A DNA stretch of 64,000 bases, taken from contig NZ_CP009438.1 in assembly GCF_000761215.1 (NCBI RefSeq), forward strand, positions 2,127,501-2,191,500, given 5' to 3'. Made by a program: the position numbers and the translations under genes. Positions 46,572 to 55,274 of this stretch are shown here, piece by piece (positions within the stretch are counted from its first letter, which is position 1; each line of letters opens with the position of its first letter). This stretch comes from Streptomyces glaucescens (lineage in GTDB: Bacteria; Actinomycetota; Actinomycetes; Streptomycetales; Streptomycetaceae). Below the pieces are notes generated by a model that saw only the letters and a list, made by a program, of their open reading frames with translations, was not told the DNA's origin and did no database searches.

Positions 46572-47393
46572 GTGGCGGAGCATGGGGCGGGCGGACTCGC
46601 CGTCCGCGCCCGGGACCTGGGGGTCGAGGGGCCTCGCGGCTGGGCGTTCCGCGGCGTCCGCGTCGAGGCGGACCCCGGTTCGCTGATCGCGATCGAGGGG
46701 CCGTCCGGCTCGGGCCGGACGTGTCTGCTGCTCGCCCTGACCGGGCGGATGAAGGCGACCGAGGGGACGGCGGTGGTCGGCGACGCCCGGCTGCCGAAGC
46801 AGATGGCGGCGCTGCGCCGGGTCAGCGCGCTCGCCCACGTGCCGGGCGTGACCGACCTGGATCCGTCGCTGACCGTGGGCGAGCACCTGCGCGAGCGGCT
46901 GCTGCTCCAGCGCCGGTTCGGGGACTCCCTGCGCGGGCTGCTCAGGCCCCGCGGGGAGCGCCGGGACGAGGCCGCGCTGCGCGTCGACACCGCCCTGACC
47001 GCCGCGGGACTCGACCGTGAGGCCCTCCCCAAGGGTCTGCGGACCGCCGTACGGGACCTGGAGCGGGTCGAGGCGCTGCGGCTGTCGGTCGCCCTCGCGC
47101 TGATCGGCCGCCCGCGGCTGCTCGGCGTCGACGACACCGACCTGAAGCTGTCGGAGGCCGAGCGGGCCGGGGTGTGGGCACTGCTCCGGTCGCTCGCCGC
47201 GGCCGGGACGACGGTGCTGGCGGTGTGCAGCGAGGCACCGGAGGACGCCGTGGTGGTCTCCACGCGCGCGGCGGAGGATACCCCCGGAACGCGGAGCGAT
47301 CAGCCGGGCGGGGAGCCCGGCCGCTCCCGGGCCGGGGCCGACGACGGAGCGAAGGAGACGGCCGATGCGGTCACCGAAACTGGCCGCGCTTGA
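46572..47393 (+). CDS. ABC-transporter-like ATPase, degenerate
   Basis: A 273-residue protein related to ABC ATPases. The Walker A loop reads GPSGSGRT, with Arg at residue 49 where Lys is normally essential. A Walker B-like LLGVDD is present, but the LSGGQ signature is not recognisable. It may bind nucleotide weakly or act as a partner subunit. GTG 46572, preceded by GGGGGA, is chosen over an upstream ATG that would span the operator. It overlaps the next gene by 29 nt. It is the first gene of the module behind the palindromic operator. Confidence 0.8.
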   Translation: MAEHGAGGLAVRARDLGVEGPRGWAFRGVRVEADPGSLIAIEGPSGSGRTCLLLALTGRMKATEGTAVVGDARLPKQMAALRRVSALAHVPGVTDLDPSLTVGEHLRERLLLQRRFGDSLRGLLRPRGERRDEAALRVDTALTAAGLDREALPKGLRTAVRDLERVEALRLSVALALIGRPRLLGVDDTDLKLSEAERAGVWALLRSLAAAGTTVLAVCSEAPEDAVVVSTRAAEDTPGTRSDQPGGEPGRSRAGADDGAKETADAVTETGRA

Positions 47394-49449
47394 GCTGCGG
47401 CGCTTCGCGCGGGGCAGGCTGCCGCGCGCCGCCCTGGTGGCGCTGCTGCTGCTGCCGCTGCTGTACGGGGCGCTGTACCTGTGGTCCTTCTGGGACCCGT
47501 ACGGCCGGCTCGACCGCATCCCGGTGGCGCTGGTGAACGACGACCGGGGCGCCACCGCCGGGGGGCGGAAGCTGAACGCGGGCGACGACATCGTCGAGGG
47601 GCTGCGCGAGAGCGAGGTCTTCGACTGGCACGAGGTGAGCGACGCCGAGGCACGCGCGGGCGTGGAGGACGGCCGGTACTACCTGTCGCTGACCATGCCC
47701 GAGGACTTCAGCGCGCGGATCGCCTCCAGCTCGGGCGACTCCCCCGAGACGGGCGCGCTCCGGGTGCGCACCAACGACGCCAACAACTACATCGTCGGGC
47801 AGATCTCGCGGACCGTGTTCAGCGAGGTGCGCACGGCGGCGTCCACCAAGGCGTCCCGCTCGTTCCTGGACAAGATCTTCATCTCGTTCTCCGACATCCA
47901 CGGCGAGACCGTGAAGGCGGCCGGCGGCGCCGACAAGCTCAAGGGCGGCATCGGGAAGGCCGAGAAGGGCTCCAAGGACCTCGCGGACGGCCTGAAGGAC
48001 GCCAAGGACGGCAGCGGCGACCTGGCCAAGGGCCTGCGGAAGCTGCACACGGGCGCGGGTGACCTGGAGGACGGCTCGAAGAAGGTCGCGGAGGGCACCC
48101 AGGCCCTCGCCGACAAGGTCAACGGGATCTCCGGCAAGGTGGGTCCCTTCCTGAAGGACAACGAGCGGTTCATCGGGGACACCGCCCAGTTCGTCGCCGA
48201 CTCGGCGGGCACCGTCCGCGACAACCTCGACAGCCTCTCCGAGACGGCCCCGGCGGCGGCCGAGCGCGCGCGTGAGGCGTCCGGCACGCTGGACGGCGTC
48301 TACCGGACCCGCTGCGAGGACGCCGTACCGCCCGACGCGGCCTGCCCCGACCTGAAGCTGGCCAAGGGCGCGGCGGCCGACGTGGCGTCGATCGCCGGTG
48401 ACCTCGACACGCTGGTCAGCGAGCACGACAGCGACCTGGAGAAGCTCGACGAACACCTGGCCGCCCTCCAAAAGCAGGCCCAGGCGCTCGCCGACCGCGC
48501 GCCGCACCTGTCCGAGGACCTCGACGACGCGGTCCGGCGGATCAACGAGCTGAACGCGGGCGCCGGCAAGGTCGCCGCGGGCGCCACGAAGCTCCACGCG
48601 GGGCTCGGCACCGCGAAGACCGGCTCCGTGGACCTGGACGAGGGCGTCGGCAAGCTGAAGACCGGCGCGGACGACCTCAGCGGCGGCATGTACAAGCTGG
48701 TCGACGGTTCGGTGAAGCTCGCGGACGGGCTGCACGACGGCGCGCAGAAGATCCCCGACTACGACGAGCGGGAGCGCGACAGGCGCACCGAGGTCATGGC
48801 GGACCCGGTGCAGCTCGCCTCGCAGTCCCTGCACCGGGCGCCCAACTACGGCACCGGATTCGCCCCGTACTTCATCCCGCTGTCCCTGTGGGTCGGCGCG
48901 ATGGTGGCGTACATGCTGATCCCGCCGCTGAACCGGCGGGCACTGGCCGCGGGCGCGTCCGCCTGGCGGATCGCCCTGGCGGGCTGGCTGCCGGTGCTGG
49001 CGATCGGGATCGCGCAGACCGCCGCGCTGATGGCGGTGCTGCACTGGGCGGTCGGTCTGGAGCCGGTCCGCGCGGCCGGGACGGTGGGTTTCCTGTTCCT
49101 GGTGACGGGCTGCTTCGCGGCGCTCGTGCAGCTGCTCAACGCCCGCTTCGGCGCGGCCGGCCGGATCCTGGTGCTCGCCCTGCTGATGCTCCAGCTCACC
49201 TCGGCGGGCGGCACCTACCCCGTGCAGACCAGCCCCGGCTTCTTCAACGCGATCCACCCGTACCTGCCGATGAGCTACATCGTGGAGGCGCTGCGCAGGC
49301 TCATCACGGGCGGCGGTCTCGGCCCGGTCTGGCAGGCCTGCGCGGTGCTGGCGGCCTTCACGGCGGGCGCGCTCGCGCTGACCGCCCTGTCGGCCCGCCG
49401 CCGCCAGGTGTGGACGCTGGACAAGCTGCACCCGGAGCTGTCCCTGTGA
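47365..49449 (+). CDS. YhgE/Pip-family membrane protein
   Basis: A 694-residue ABC-2-type membrane protein. One helix near residues 20-40 is followed by an extracellular region of about 460 residues with heptad repeats rich in KLxxG/DGxKxL (residues ~190-250 and 395-455), and then five or six helices to the C-terminus. Homologues serve as phage-infection proteins and in some ESX-like or export systems; the cargo is unknown. ATG 47365 has AAGGAGA upstream and overlaps the ATPase gene, so they are co-translated and probably form one complex. Confidence 0.92.
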   Translation: MRSPKLAALELRRFARGRLPRAALVALLLLPLLYGALYLWSFWDPYGRLDRIPVALVNDDRGATAGGRKLNAGDDIVEGLRESEVFDWHEVSDAEARAGVEDGRYYLSLTMPEDFSARIASSSGDSPETGALRVRTNDANNYIVGQISRTVFSEVRTAASTKASRSFLDKIFISFSDIHGETVKAAGGADKLKGGIGKAEKGSKDLADGLKDAKDGSGDLAKGLRKLHTGAGDLEDGSKKVAEGTQALADKVNGISGKVGPFLKDNERFIGDTAQFVADSAGTVRDNLDSLSETAPAAAERAREASGTLDGVYRTRCEDAVPPDAACPDLKLAKGAAADVASIAGDLDTLVSEHDSDLEKLDEHLAALQKQAQALADRAPHLSEDLDDAVRRINELNAGAGKVAAGATKLHAGLGTAKTGSVDLDEGVGKLKTGADDLSGGMYKLVDGSVKLADGLHDGAQKIPDYDERERDRRTEVMADPVQLASQSLHRAPNYGTGFAPYFIPLSLWVGAMVAYMLIPPLNRRALAAGASAWRIALAGWLPVLAIGIAQTAALMAVLHWAVGLEPVRAAGTVGFLFLVTGCFAALVQLLNARFGAAGRILVLALLMLQLTSAGGTYPVQTSPGFFNAIHPYLPMSYIVEALRRLITGGGLGPVWQACAVLAAFTAGALALTALSARRRQVWTLDKLHPELSL

Positions 49450-49499
49450 CCTCGCATCCCGTGCCCGCGCCCGTCGCCGTTCCTGTGAGAATCGGGGCC

Positions 49500-50129
49500 A
49501 TGGAAAGCAGCAGCGCCCCGGCGGGCGGCAGCACGCGCCGCGAGGCCACCCGGCAGAAGCTCTACGAGGCGGCCGTCACGCTCATCGCCGAGCAGGGCTT
49601 CTCGGCCACCACCGTCGACGAGATCGCCGAGCGGGCCGGGGTCGCCAAGGGCACGGTGTACTACAACTTCGCCAGCAAGTCGGTCCTCTTCGAGGAGCTG
49701 CTGCGGCACGGGGTGGGCCTGCTCACCGCTTCGCTGCGGGCGGCGGCTGAGCGGACCGAGCGGGAGGGCGGCAGCAGGGTCGACGCGCTGGACGCGATGA
49801 TCCGCGCGGGCCTGGAGTTCATCGCCCGCTACCCGGCCTTCACCCAGCTCTACGTGGCCGAGCTGTGGCGCACCAACCGGGCCTGGCAGTCCACCCTCAT
49901 GGTGGTGCGCCGGCAGGTGGTGGCGGTCGTGGAGGACGTGCTCCGCGCGGGGGTGGACAACGGCGAGCTGGCCGAGGAGATCGACATCCAGCTGACCGCG
50001 GCGGCGCTGGTCGGCATGGTCCTGGTGGCCGCCCTGGACTGGCAGTCCTTCCAGCCGGAGCGCACCCTCGACGACGTGCACGCGGCGCTGTCCCGGCTGC
50101 TCCAGGGCCGGGTGGGCGGCCGCCGCTGA
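49500..50129 (+). CDS. TetR-family transcriptional regulator
   Basis: A 209-residue repressor. The helix-turn-helix is TTVDEIAERAGVAKGTVYYNFASK (residues 34-57, shown here with only its key parts in mind), followed by a ligand-binding core with a WRTNR motif near residue 122. ATG 49500 lies 50 nt after the YhgE gene in the same direction. The likely target is the ACTGAC-N2-GTCAGT operator at 46526-46539, giving autoregulation of the module. The ligand is unknown. Confidence 0.92.
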   Translation: MESSSAPAGGSTRREATRQKLYEAAVTLIAEQGFSATTVDEIAERAGVAKGTVYYNFASKSVLFEELLRHGVGLLTASLRAAAERTEREGGSRVDALDAMIRAGLEFIARYPAFTQLYVAELWRTNRAWQSTLMVVRRQVVAVVEDVLRAGVDNGELAEEIDIQLTAAALVGMVLVAALDWQSFQPERTLDDVHAALSRLLQGRVGGRR

Positions 50130-50526
50130 GCCGTCGGGCCGGGTGGGCGGGCGGAGGCGCCGGTCCCGGGTGGCCGCGTCCCCCGCGGGCCACTGTGCGG
50201 ACCGGCGCCTCCTGTTCCCCCGTGCGTTCCCCCGTTGGAACCCCCGTCGGTCGTCCCCCGGTTCCCCCGTGCCTCGCCTCCGCCGACCGCGGCCGGCGGA
50301 AGGAGCGGATCGAGGGCCGCTCCGTTCCGGCGCCCCGTGTCGCCGGTGCCGGAGCCGCGCCCCTTCTCCGTGCCTCCACTCTCTCGTCCGCACGGGGCCG
50401 CCCCCATCCGCGCGAGTACTCATCTCGCCGCCTAGGTACGGGTACTCACCGCTGCGCGCTCACCCCCAGGCGTTCCCGGGGGTGCGGCCGGAGTGACGGC
50501 GGGGGGCGGCCGATAAAGTCGCCGGC
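50130..50526. other. Intergenic region with short GC repeats, no gene seen
   Basis: 397 nt without a convincing coding frame. GTTCCCCCGT occurs three times (50214, 50226 and 50261). A GAGTACTC palindrome (50414-50421) is followed by GGTACTCACC (50441-50450). A TAAAGT hexamer (50514-50519) stands 7 nt before the next ATG and could be the -10 of a nearly leaderless mRNA. Confidence 0.5.
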
Positions 50527-52020
50527 ATGGCACGGATTGCGGTGATCGGCGCCGGGATGGGCGCGATGGCGGCCGCCGCCCGGCTGGCCGTCGCGGGCCA
50601 CCGGGTGGCGGTGTACGAGCGGACGGAGACGTACGGCGGCGCGGTGCGCCGGCGGGAGCGGGAGGGCTTCTCCTTCGACACCGGACCGGGGCTGCTGCCG
50701 CTGCCCGCGGTCTACCGGGACCTGTTCGTCAAGACCGGGAAGGAACCGCTGGAGTCCTGCGTGGAGCTGGTCCAGGTGGATCCGTCGGCGCTGCACGTCC
50801 TCCCGGACGGCACGGCGGTGCCGCTGCCGAACGCCTCCCGCGCGGGTGTGGTCAGCGCCCTGGACGAGGCCCTGGGCGCGGGGGCCGGTGAGCGCTGGGG
50901 CGACTTCCTGGTGCGGGCCCGGGAAGCCTGGGACCGCACCCGCAGGCCCCTCCTGGAGGAGCCCCGATGGCCGAACTGGCAGGTGCTGGCCGAGCGCGAG
51001 CCCTACCCGGCGGTCCCGCACCGGAAGCTGCTGCGCACCCGCCGCGCGGGCACCCTCGCCGAGATCGGCGCCTGGGAGCTGCGCGACCCGCGGCTGGCCG
51101 CCCTGCTGGAGAGCCACGCGCTGGCGTACGGCCTGGACCCGCGCGCCGTCCCGGCGAGCGCGGCCGTGCTGCCGTACATGGAGCACGCGTTCGGCACCTG
51201 GTACGTCCGCGGCGGGCTGCGGGAGCTGGCCCGGGCGGTGTACGACCGCTGCGTGGCGCGCCGGGTGGAGTTCCACTTCGGTGCCGGGGTGTCGCGGGTG
51301 CTGGAGAAGGACGGCCGCGCGGTGGGCGTGGAGCTGGCCGGGGGCGCGGTGGCGGACGCGGACTTCGTGGTCGCCGGGGTCGATCCCGGCACGCTCGGCC
51401 GGCTCGCGCCGGGCCTGCCGGTGCGGGACGGGGACGGTGTCCCGGCCCGGCACGGGCTGCCGAGCCGGCTGACGGTGCTGCTGGCGCTGCGCGGCGGCCG
51501 GCCGGCCGGGACGGCGCACCGGACGGTGGTGCACGCGCCGGACCGGGACGCCGAGCTCCGTCACCTGTTCGACGGCGGGGCGGCGGCGGCGCCCACGGTC
51601 ACCGTGCTGCGGCCCGACGACCCCGCGCTGGTCCCGGACACGGGCCACGAGGCGGTCACGCTGACCGCCGCGGTCCCGGCGGGCGCCGCCCCGCGGGAGC
51701 TGCGGGAGCACGCGGAGCGAATGCTGGCCGTCGCCGAGCGGGCCGTGCCGGGTCTGCGGGACCGTGTGCTGTGGCAGGAGGTGCGCACGCCCGCCGACAT
51801 CGCGGAGGCGACCGGCGTGGCGGACGGGTCGGTCCCGGCGCCGGCGCTGGCGGCGGGCGGGGGACGGCTGCTGCACCCGGCCAACTCCACCGGGGTGAGC
51901 GGTCTGTTCACCGTCGGCGGCTGGTCGCACCCCGGCGGGGGGCTGCCGCACGCCGGCATGTCCGGCGCGCTGGTCGCGGGACTGATCGTGGAGGGTCCGG
52001 AGTTCCGGGGCTCCCGGTGA
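50527..52020 (+). CDS. CrtI-like FAD-dependent NAD(P)/FAD oxidoreductase
   Basis: A 497-residue flavoprotein of the phytoene desaturase/FAD-amine oxidase superfamily. The N-terminal dinucleotide-binding motif is VIGAGMGAMAAAARLA, followed by the GG doublet in ETYGGAVRRR. The C-terminal FAD block is FTVGGWSHPGGGLPHAGMSG. No carotenoid genes are nearby, so the substrate is unknown and the name phytoene dehydrogenase would be too specific. ATG 50527 is likely leaderless. It is convergent with the Tyr-rich membrane protein gene 28 nt away. Confidence 0.92.
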   Translation: MARIAVIGAGMGAMAAAARLAVAGHRVAVYERTETYGGAVRRREREGFSFDTGPGLLPLPAVYRDLFVKTGKEPLESCVELVQVDPSALHVLPDGTAVPLPNASRAGVVSALDEALGAGAGERWGDFLVRAREAWDRTRRPLLEEPRWPNWQVLAEREPYPAVPHRKLLRTRRAGTLAEIGAWELRDPRLAALLESHALAYGLDPRAVPASAAVLPYMEHAFGTWYVRGGLRELARAVYDRCVARRVEFHFGAGVSRVLEKDGRAVGVELAGGAVADADFVVAGVDPGTLGRLAPGLPVRDGDGVPARHGLPSRLTVLLALRGGRPAGTAHRTVVHAPDRDAELRHLFDGGAAAAPTVTVLRPDDPALVPDTGHEAVTLTAAVPAGAAPRELREHAERMLAVAERAVPGLRDRVLWQEVRTPADIAEATGVADGSVPAPALAAGGGRLLHPANSTGVSGLFTVGGWSHPGGGLPHAGMSGALVAGLIVEGPEFRGSR

Positions 52021-52048
52021 GCCCCGGCGGCCGTGTGGTGCGGACGGC

Positions 52049-52966
52049 TCAGAAGCGGTACTGCTCGTCGTAGCCCTGGCCGTGCGTCCGGTCGTCGCCG
52101 GGGTGGCCGTACGGCTGCTCCGGCGGGAGGTCGCCGCCGAACGGGTCGTCGGTGGTGCGCTGCTGCGGGACCCACACCCCGCCGGACGGGGTCTCGCCGC
52201 CGTAGCCGCCGGGGGCGAACTGGCCCTGGCCGTGGGCCTCCTGGCCGTACTGGAGGTCGTAGGCGGGGTCGTACCCGGCGCTGCTGTAGGTCTGGGTGCC
52301 GATGTACGGGTCCGAGTAGGCGGCGTACTGCTGCCCGCCGGTGGTGTCGTAGCCGTAGCCCTGGCCGTAGCCGGAGTAACCGTCGTAGCCGTAGCCCTGG
52401 TCGGCGGTCTGCGCGGTGGCCGCGTACTGGTCCTGGGGGCGGTCGCCGCCCGGGTACGCGGGGTCTCCGTACACGCCGTAGGAGCCGGTGTCGTCGGGCA
52501 TCGGCTGCGGCTCGTAGACGGCGGTGGTCTCGGCGGCCGACGGTGCGGCGGCGCGGGCCGGGGTGAAGACGTCGTCGCGGTCGTCGTCGCCGTAGAGGCC
52601 GTCGTCGTCACCGTGCGTGGCGTCGGCGTGGTCGCCCGCGCGGAGGTCGGACACCTCCAGGGTGGGCTCCTGGCGGTCGCGGCGGTTGCGTTTGCCGCCG
52701 CCGGACGCCGGGCGGCCGGTGACCGCCCAGCCGGCGGCGAAGCCGCGGCGGAACGACAGCGTGACGTAGGTCTGCCCGACCGCGAACGCGGCCGCACCCA
52801 GCCCGATCACGACGACGGACGGGATCAGCACACCGACGACGACACCCAGGAAGCCCGCGAACGCCAGCAGCCGCCAGCGCAGTCGGGCCTTGTACTGCAG
52901 CAGCACCTCACCGAGCAGCCACAGCGCGACGATGCCGAACGCGATGTAGAGGACCGTCCAGCCCAT
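52049..52966 (-). CDS. Membrane protein with Tyr/Gly/Gln-rich tail
   Basis: A 305-residue protein of unknown function. Two or three membrane helices lie in residues 1-75, then a charged linker and a tail (about 130-305) dominated by Tyr, Gly, Gln and Asp, with many GYG and YD pairs. Such low-complexity tyrosine-rich tails occur in actinobacterial envelope proteins and may mediate self-association, which is inference. ATG 52966 is preceded by GAGAGGGG. The long open frame beyond it crosses metF and is not real. The gap to metF is 56 nt. Confidence 0.88.
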   Translation of the reverse strand: MGWTVLYIAFGIVALWLLGEVLLQYKARLRWRLLAFAGFLGVVVGVLIPSVVVIGLGAAAFAVGQTYVTLSFRRGFAAGWAVTGRPASGGGKRNRRDRQEPTLEVSDLRAGDHADATHGDDDGLYGDDDRDDVFTPARAAAPSAAETTAVYEPQPMPDDTGSYGVYGDPAYPGGDRPQDQYAATAQTADQGYGYDGYSGYGQGYGYDTTGGQQYAAYSDPYIGTQTYSSAGYDPAYDLQYGQEAHGQGQFAPGGYGGETPSGGVWVPQQRTTDDPFGGDLPPEQPYGHPGDDRTHGQGYDEQYRF

Positions 52967-53022
52967 GTACGCCCCTCTCCCAGTGGCCGCTACGCAGTGT
53001 GTCGTAAGACCGTGCGGCCGGT

Positions 53023-53946
53023 CTAGGCCTGCGGTGGGTGGTGCAGGCCCAGGTTCTCGTAGATTTCCAGCGTCGCCGTGGAGTTGTTGAGCGTGATGAA
53101 GTGCAGTCCGGGCACTCCCTCGGACAGCAGCCGCGCGCAGAACTCCGTGGCGAAGTCGATACCGATGGAGCGTACAGCGGCCGGATCGTCTTTGGCTGTG
53201 AGGATCCGCTCTTTCAGGACGGCGGGGAACGCGGCGTTGGTGAGGGACGGGATCCGCTCCAGCGTCTTCACGCTGCCGATGGGCATGACCTCGGGGATGA
53301 TCGGCGTGTCGCAGCCGGCCGCCGCGACGCGGTCGCGCAGCCGCAGGTAGTCCTCCGGGTGGAAGAACATCTGGGTGATCGCGTAGTCCGCGCCCGCCCG
53401 GCACTTGTCGACGAAGTGCCGGACGTCGGAGTCCCAGTCGGTGGAGCGCGGGTGCATCGCGGGGAAGGCCGCGACGCCGACGCAGAAGTCGCCGGAGTCC
53501 TTGATCAGCTCGACGAGTTCGGCGGCGTAGGTGAGGCCCCGGGGGTGCGGGACCCACTCGCCCATCGGGTCGCCGGGCGGGTCGCCGCGCAGCGCGAGCA
53601 TGTTGCGGATCCCGGCGTCGGCGTACTGGCCGATGATGTTGCGCAGGTCCGCCACCGAGTGGTCGACGGCGGTGAGGTGGGCGATCGGCGTGAGGGTGGT
53701 GTCCGAGGCGATCGCCTCGGTCGCCTTGACGGTGCCGGCGCGGGTGGAGCCGCCCGCGCCGTAGGTCACGGAGACGAAGTCGGGTGCCACGGCCTCGACC
53801 CGGCGCAGCGCGTTCCACAGCATCCGCTCGCCCTTCGGGGTCTTCGGGGCGTAGAACTCGAACGAGTACGTCGTCTTGCCGGTCGCGAGCATGTCGCGCA
53901 CGGTCGGAGCGTGATCCGACCTGGTGGATGCGGTGCCGAGGGCCAT
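53023..53946 (-). CDS. metF: 5,10-methylenetetrahydrofolate reductase
   Basis: A 307-residue FAD-dependent TIM-barrel enzyme reducing methylene-THF to methyl-THF for methionine synthesis. Hallmarks are the strand 1 block [10 protein letters not shown] with the catalytic Glu, [20 protein letters not shown], and the FAD-contacting [13 protein letters not shown] 53946. It is a single gene, with 56 nt to the Tyr-rich membrane gene downstream. A 108-nt gap to thiE contains two near-DnaA-box sequences. No methionine riboswitch is seen. Confidence 0.96.
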   Translation of the reverse strand: MALGTASTRSDHAPTVRDMLATGKTTYSFEFYAPKTPKGERMLWNALRRVEAVAPDFVSVTYGAGGSTRAGTVKATEAIASDTTLTPIAHLTAVDHSVADLRNIIGQYADAGIRNMLALRGDPPGDPMGEWVPHPRGLTYAAELVELIKDSGDFCVGVAAFPAMHPRSTDWDSDVRHFVDKCRAGADYAITQMFFHPEDYLRLRDRVAAAGCDTPIIPEVMPIGSVKTLERIPSLTNAAFPAVLKERILTAKDDPAAVRSIGIDFATEFCARLLSEGVPGLHFITLNNSTATLEIYENLGLHHPPQA

Positions 53947-54054
53947 ACGGGCAGGTTAGCCAGGGGGCGGGGGTCACCCAACCGGAGGCGGGGAATTTGC
54001 CCGATTCGTCACTTTGTTGTCCACCCCTTGGACACATCCGTGGACAGCGGCCCG

Positions 54055-54711
54055 CTACGCCTCCCGCAGCCGCTTCGCCAGCTCCGCCGCCGCGGCGCCG
54101 GGGTCGTCCGCCTCGGTGATCGCGCGGACCACGACGACCCGGCGGGCCCCGGCGGCCAGCACCTCGTCGAGGTTGCCGAGGTCGATGCCGCCGATGGCGA
54201 ACCAGGGGCGGTCGGTGCCCAGGGCGGCCGTGTAGCGCACCAGGCCGAGGCCGGGGGCGTGGCGGCCCGGCTTGGTGGGGGTGGGCCAGCACGGGCCCGT
54301 GCAGAAGTAGTCCACGCCGTCCTGGACGGCCGCCGCGGCGGCCTCGGACTCGGCGTGGGTGGAGCGGCCTATCAGCACGTCGTCGCCGAGGATGGCGCGG
54401 GCCGCGGGCACCGGCAGGTCGCCCTGGCCGAGGTGGAGCACGTCCGCGCGGGCGGCGTGGGCCACGTCCGCGCGGTCGTTGACCGCGAGCAGCTTGCCGT
54501 GCCGGGCGCAGGCGTCGGCGAAGACCTCCAGGTGCGCCAGCTCCTCACCGGCCTCCATGCCCTTGTCGCGCAGTTGCACGATGTCCACGCCGCCGGCCAG
54601 GACCGCGTCCAGGAACTCGGGCAGGTCGCCCTCGCGCCTGCGGGCGTCCACGCACAGGTAGAGCCGGGCGTCGGCGAGCCGCGCGCGGGCGGTGGCGGCG
54701 GTGTCGGGCAT
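54055..54711 (-). CDS. thiE: Thiamine-phosphate synthase
   Basis: A 218-residue TIM-barrel enzyme joining HMP-PP with the thiazole phosphate. The phosphate and pyrophosphate contacts [21 protein letters not shown], and GPCWPTPTK (usual GPxxxTxTK) plus FAIGGI are intact. ATG 54711. It lies on the opposite strand from thiOSG, 2.4 kb away. No TPP riboswitch is visible in the 106 nt upstream, so its control differs from thiO. Confidence 0.95.
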   Translation of the reverse strand: MPDTAATARARLADARLYLCVDARRREGDLPEFLDAVLAGGVDIVQLRDKGMEAGEELAHLEVFADACARHGKLLAVNDRADVAHAARADVLHLGQGDLPVPAARAILGDDVLIGRSTHAESEAAAAAVQDGVDYFCTGPCWPTPTKPGRHAPGLGLVRYTAALGTDRPWFAIGGIDLGNLDEVLAAGARRVVVVRAITEADDPGAAAAELAKRLREA

Positions 54712-54818
54712 GGGTGTCCCCCCGTTGTCGACGGTGTACGGGCCGCGGTCCGGTGCGCGCCGCGGCCCGTACTCCGGGTGGTTGTGCGGATCAGTGTGCT
54801 CGGATCACACCACGAGCG

Positions 54819-55184
54819 TCACACGGCGAGCGCCTGGGCCCGGCGCTTCACCTCCGTGCCGCGATTCTCGCTGAGGGCCTGTGCGGGGGTGCCGGGCAGG
54901 CTGTCGTCGGGGGTGAAGAGCCACTCCAGCATCTCTTCGTCCGTGAAGCCGTCGTCCCGCAGGAGCGTCAGGGTCCCGGACAGGCCCTTGACGACCTTGT
55001 CCCCGTCGATGAAGGCGGCGGGGACGTGCAGCGCGCGGTTCTCCCCCCGGCGCACGGCGATGAGCTGGCCCTCCTTGACCAGCTGCCGGACGCGCGTCAC
55101 CTCGACGCCGAGCATGTCGGCGATGTCGGGGAGGGTGAGCCAGGCGGGGACGAGAGCATCGATCTTTGCGTCAATCTCGGTCAC
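54819..55184 (-). CDS. Rv2175c-like winged-helix DNA-binding protein
   Basis: A 121-residue DNA-binding protein similar to M. tuberculosis Rv2175c, with an N-terminal helix-turn-helix (WLTLPDIADMLGVEVTRVRQ) and a C-terminal domain. In Mycobacterium the gene sits beside the Ser/Thr kinase PknL, which phosphorylates it. Here a PASTA kinase gene lies 4.2 kb away, so the link is suggestive, not shown. GTG 55184. The target DNA is unknown. Confidence 0.9.
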   Translation of the reverse strand: MTEIDAKIDALVPAWLTLPDIADMLGVEVTRVRQLVKEGQLIAVRRGENRALHVPAAFIDGDKVVKGLSGTLTLLRDDGFTDEEMLEWLFTPDDSLPGTPAQALSENRGTEVKRRAQALAV

Positions 55185-55274
55185 GTACCAAGCCTGCCAT
55201 CCCGCACCGACAGTCGGTACCCGGGGCGGTCGCGGCAGGGCCGACGGAGTGGCGGGCGGGGTGCCGCCGGCCGG

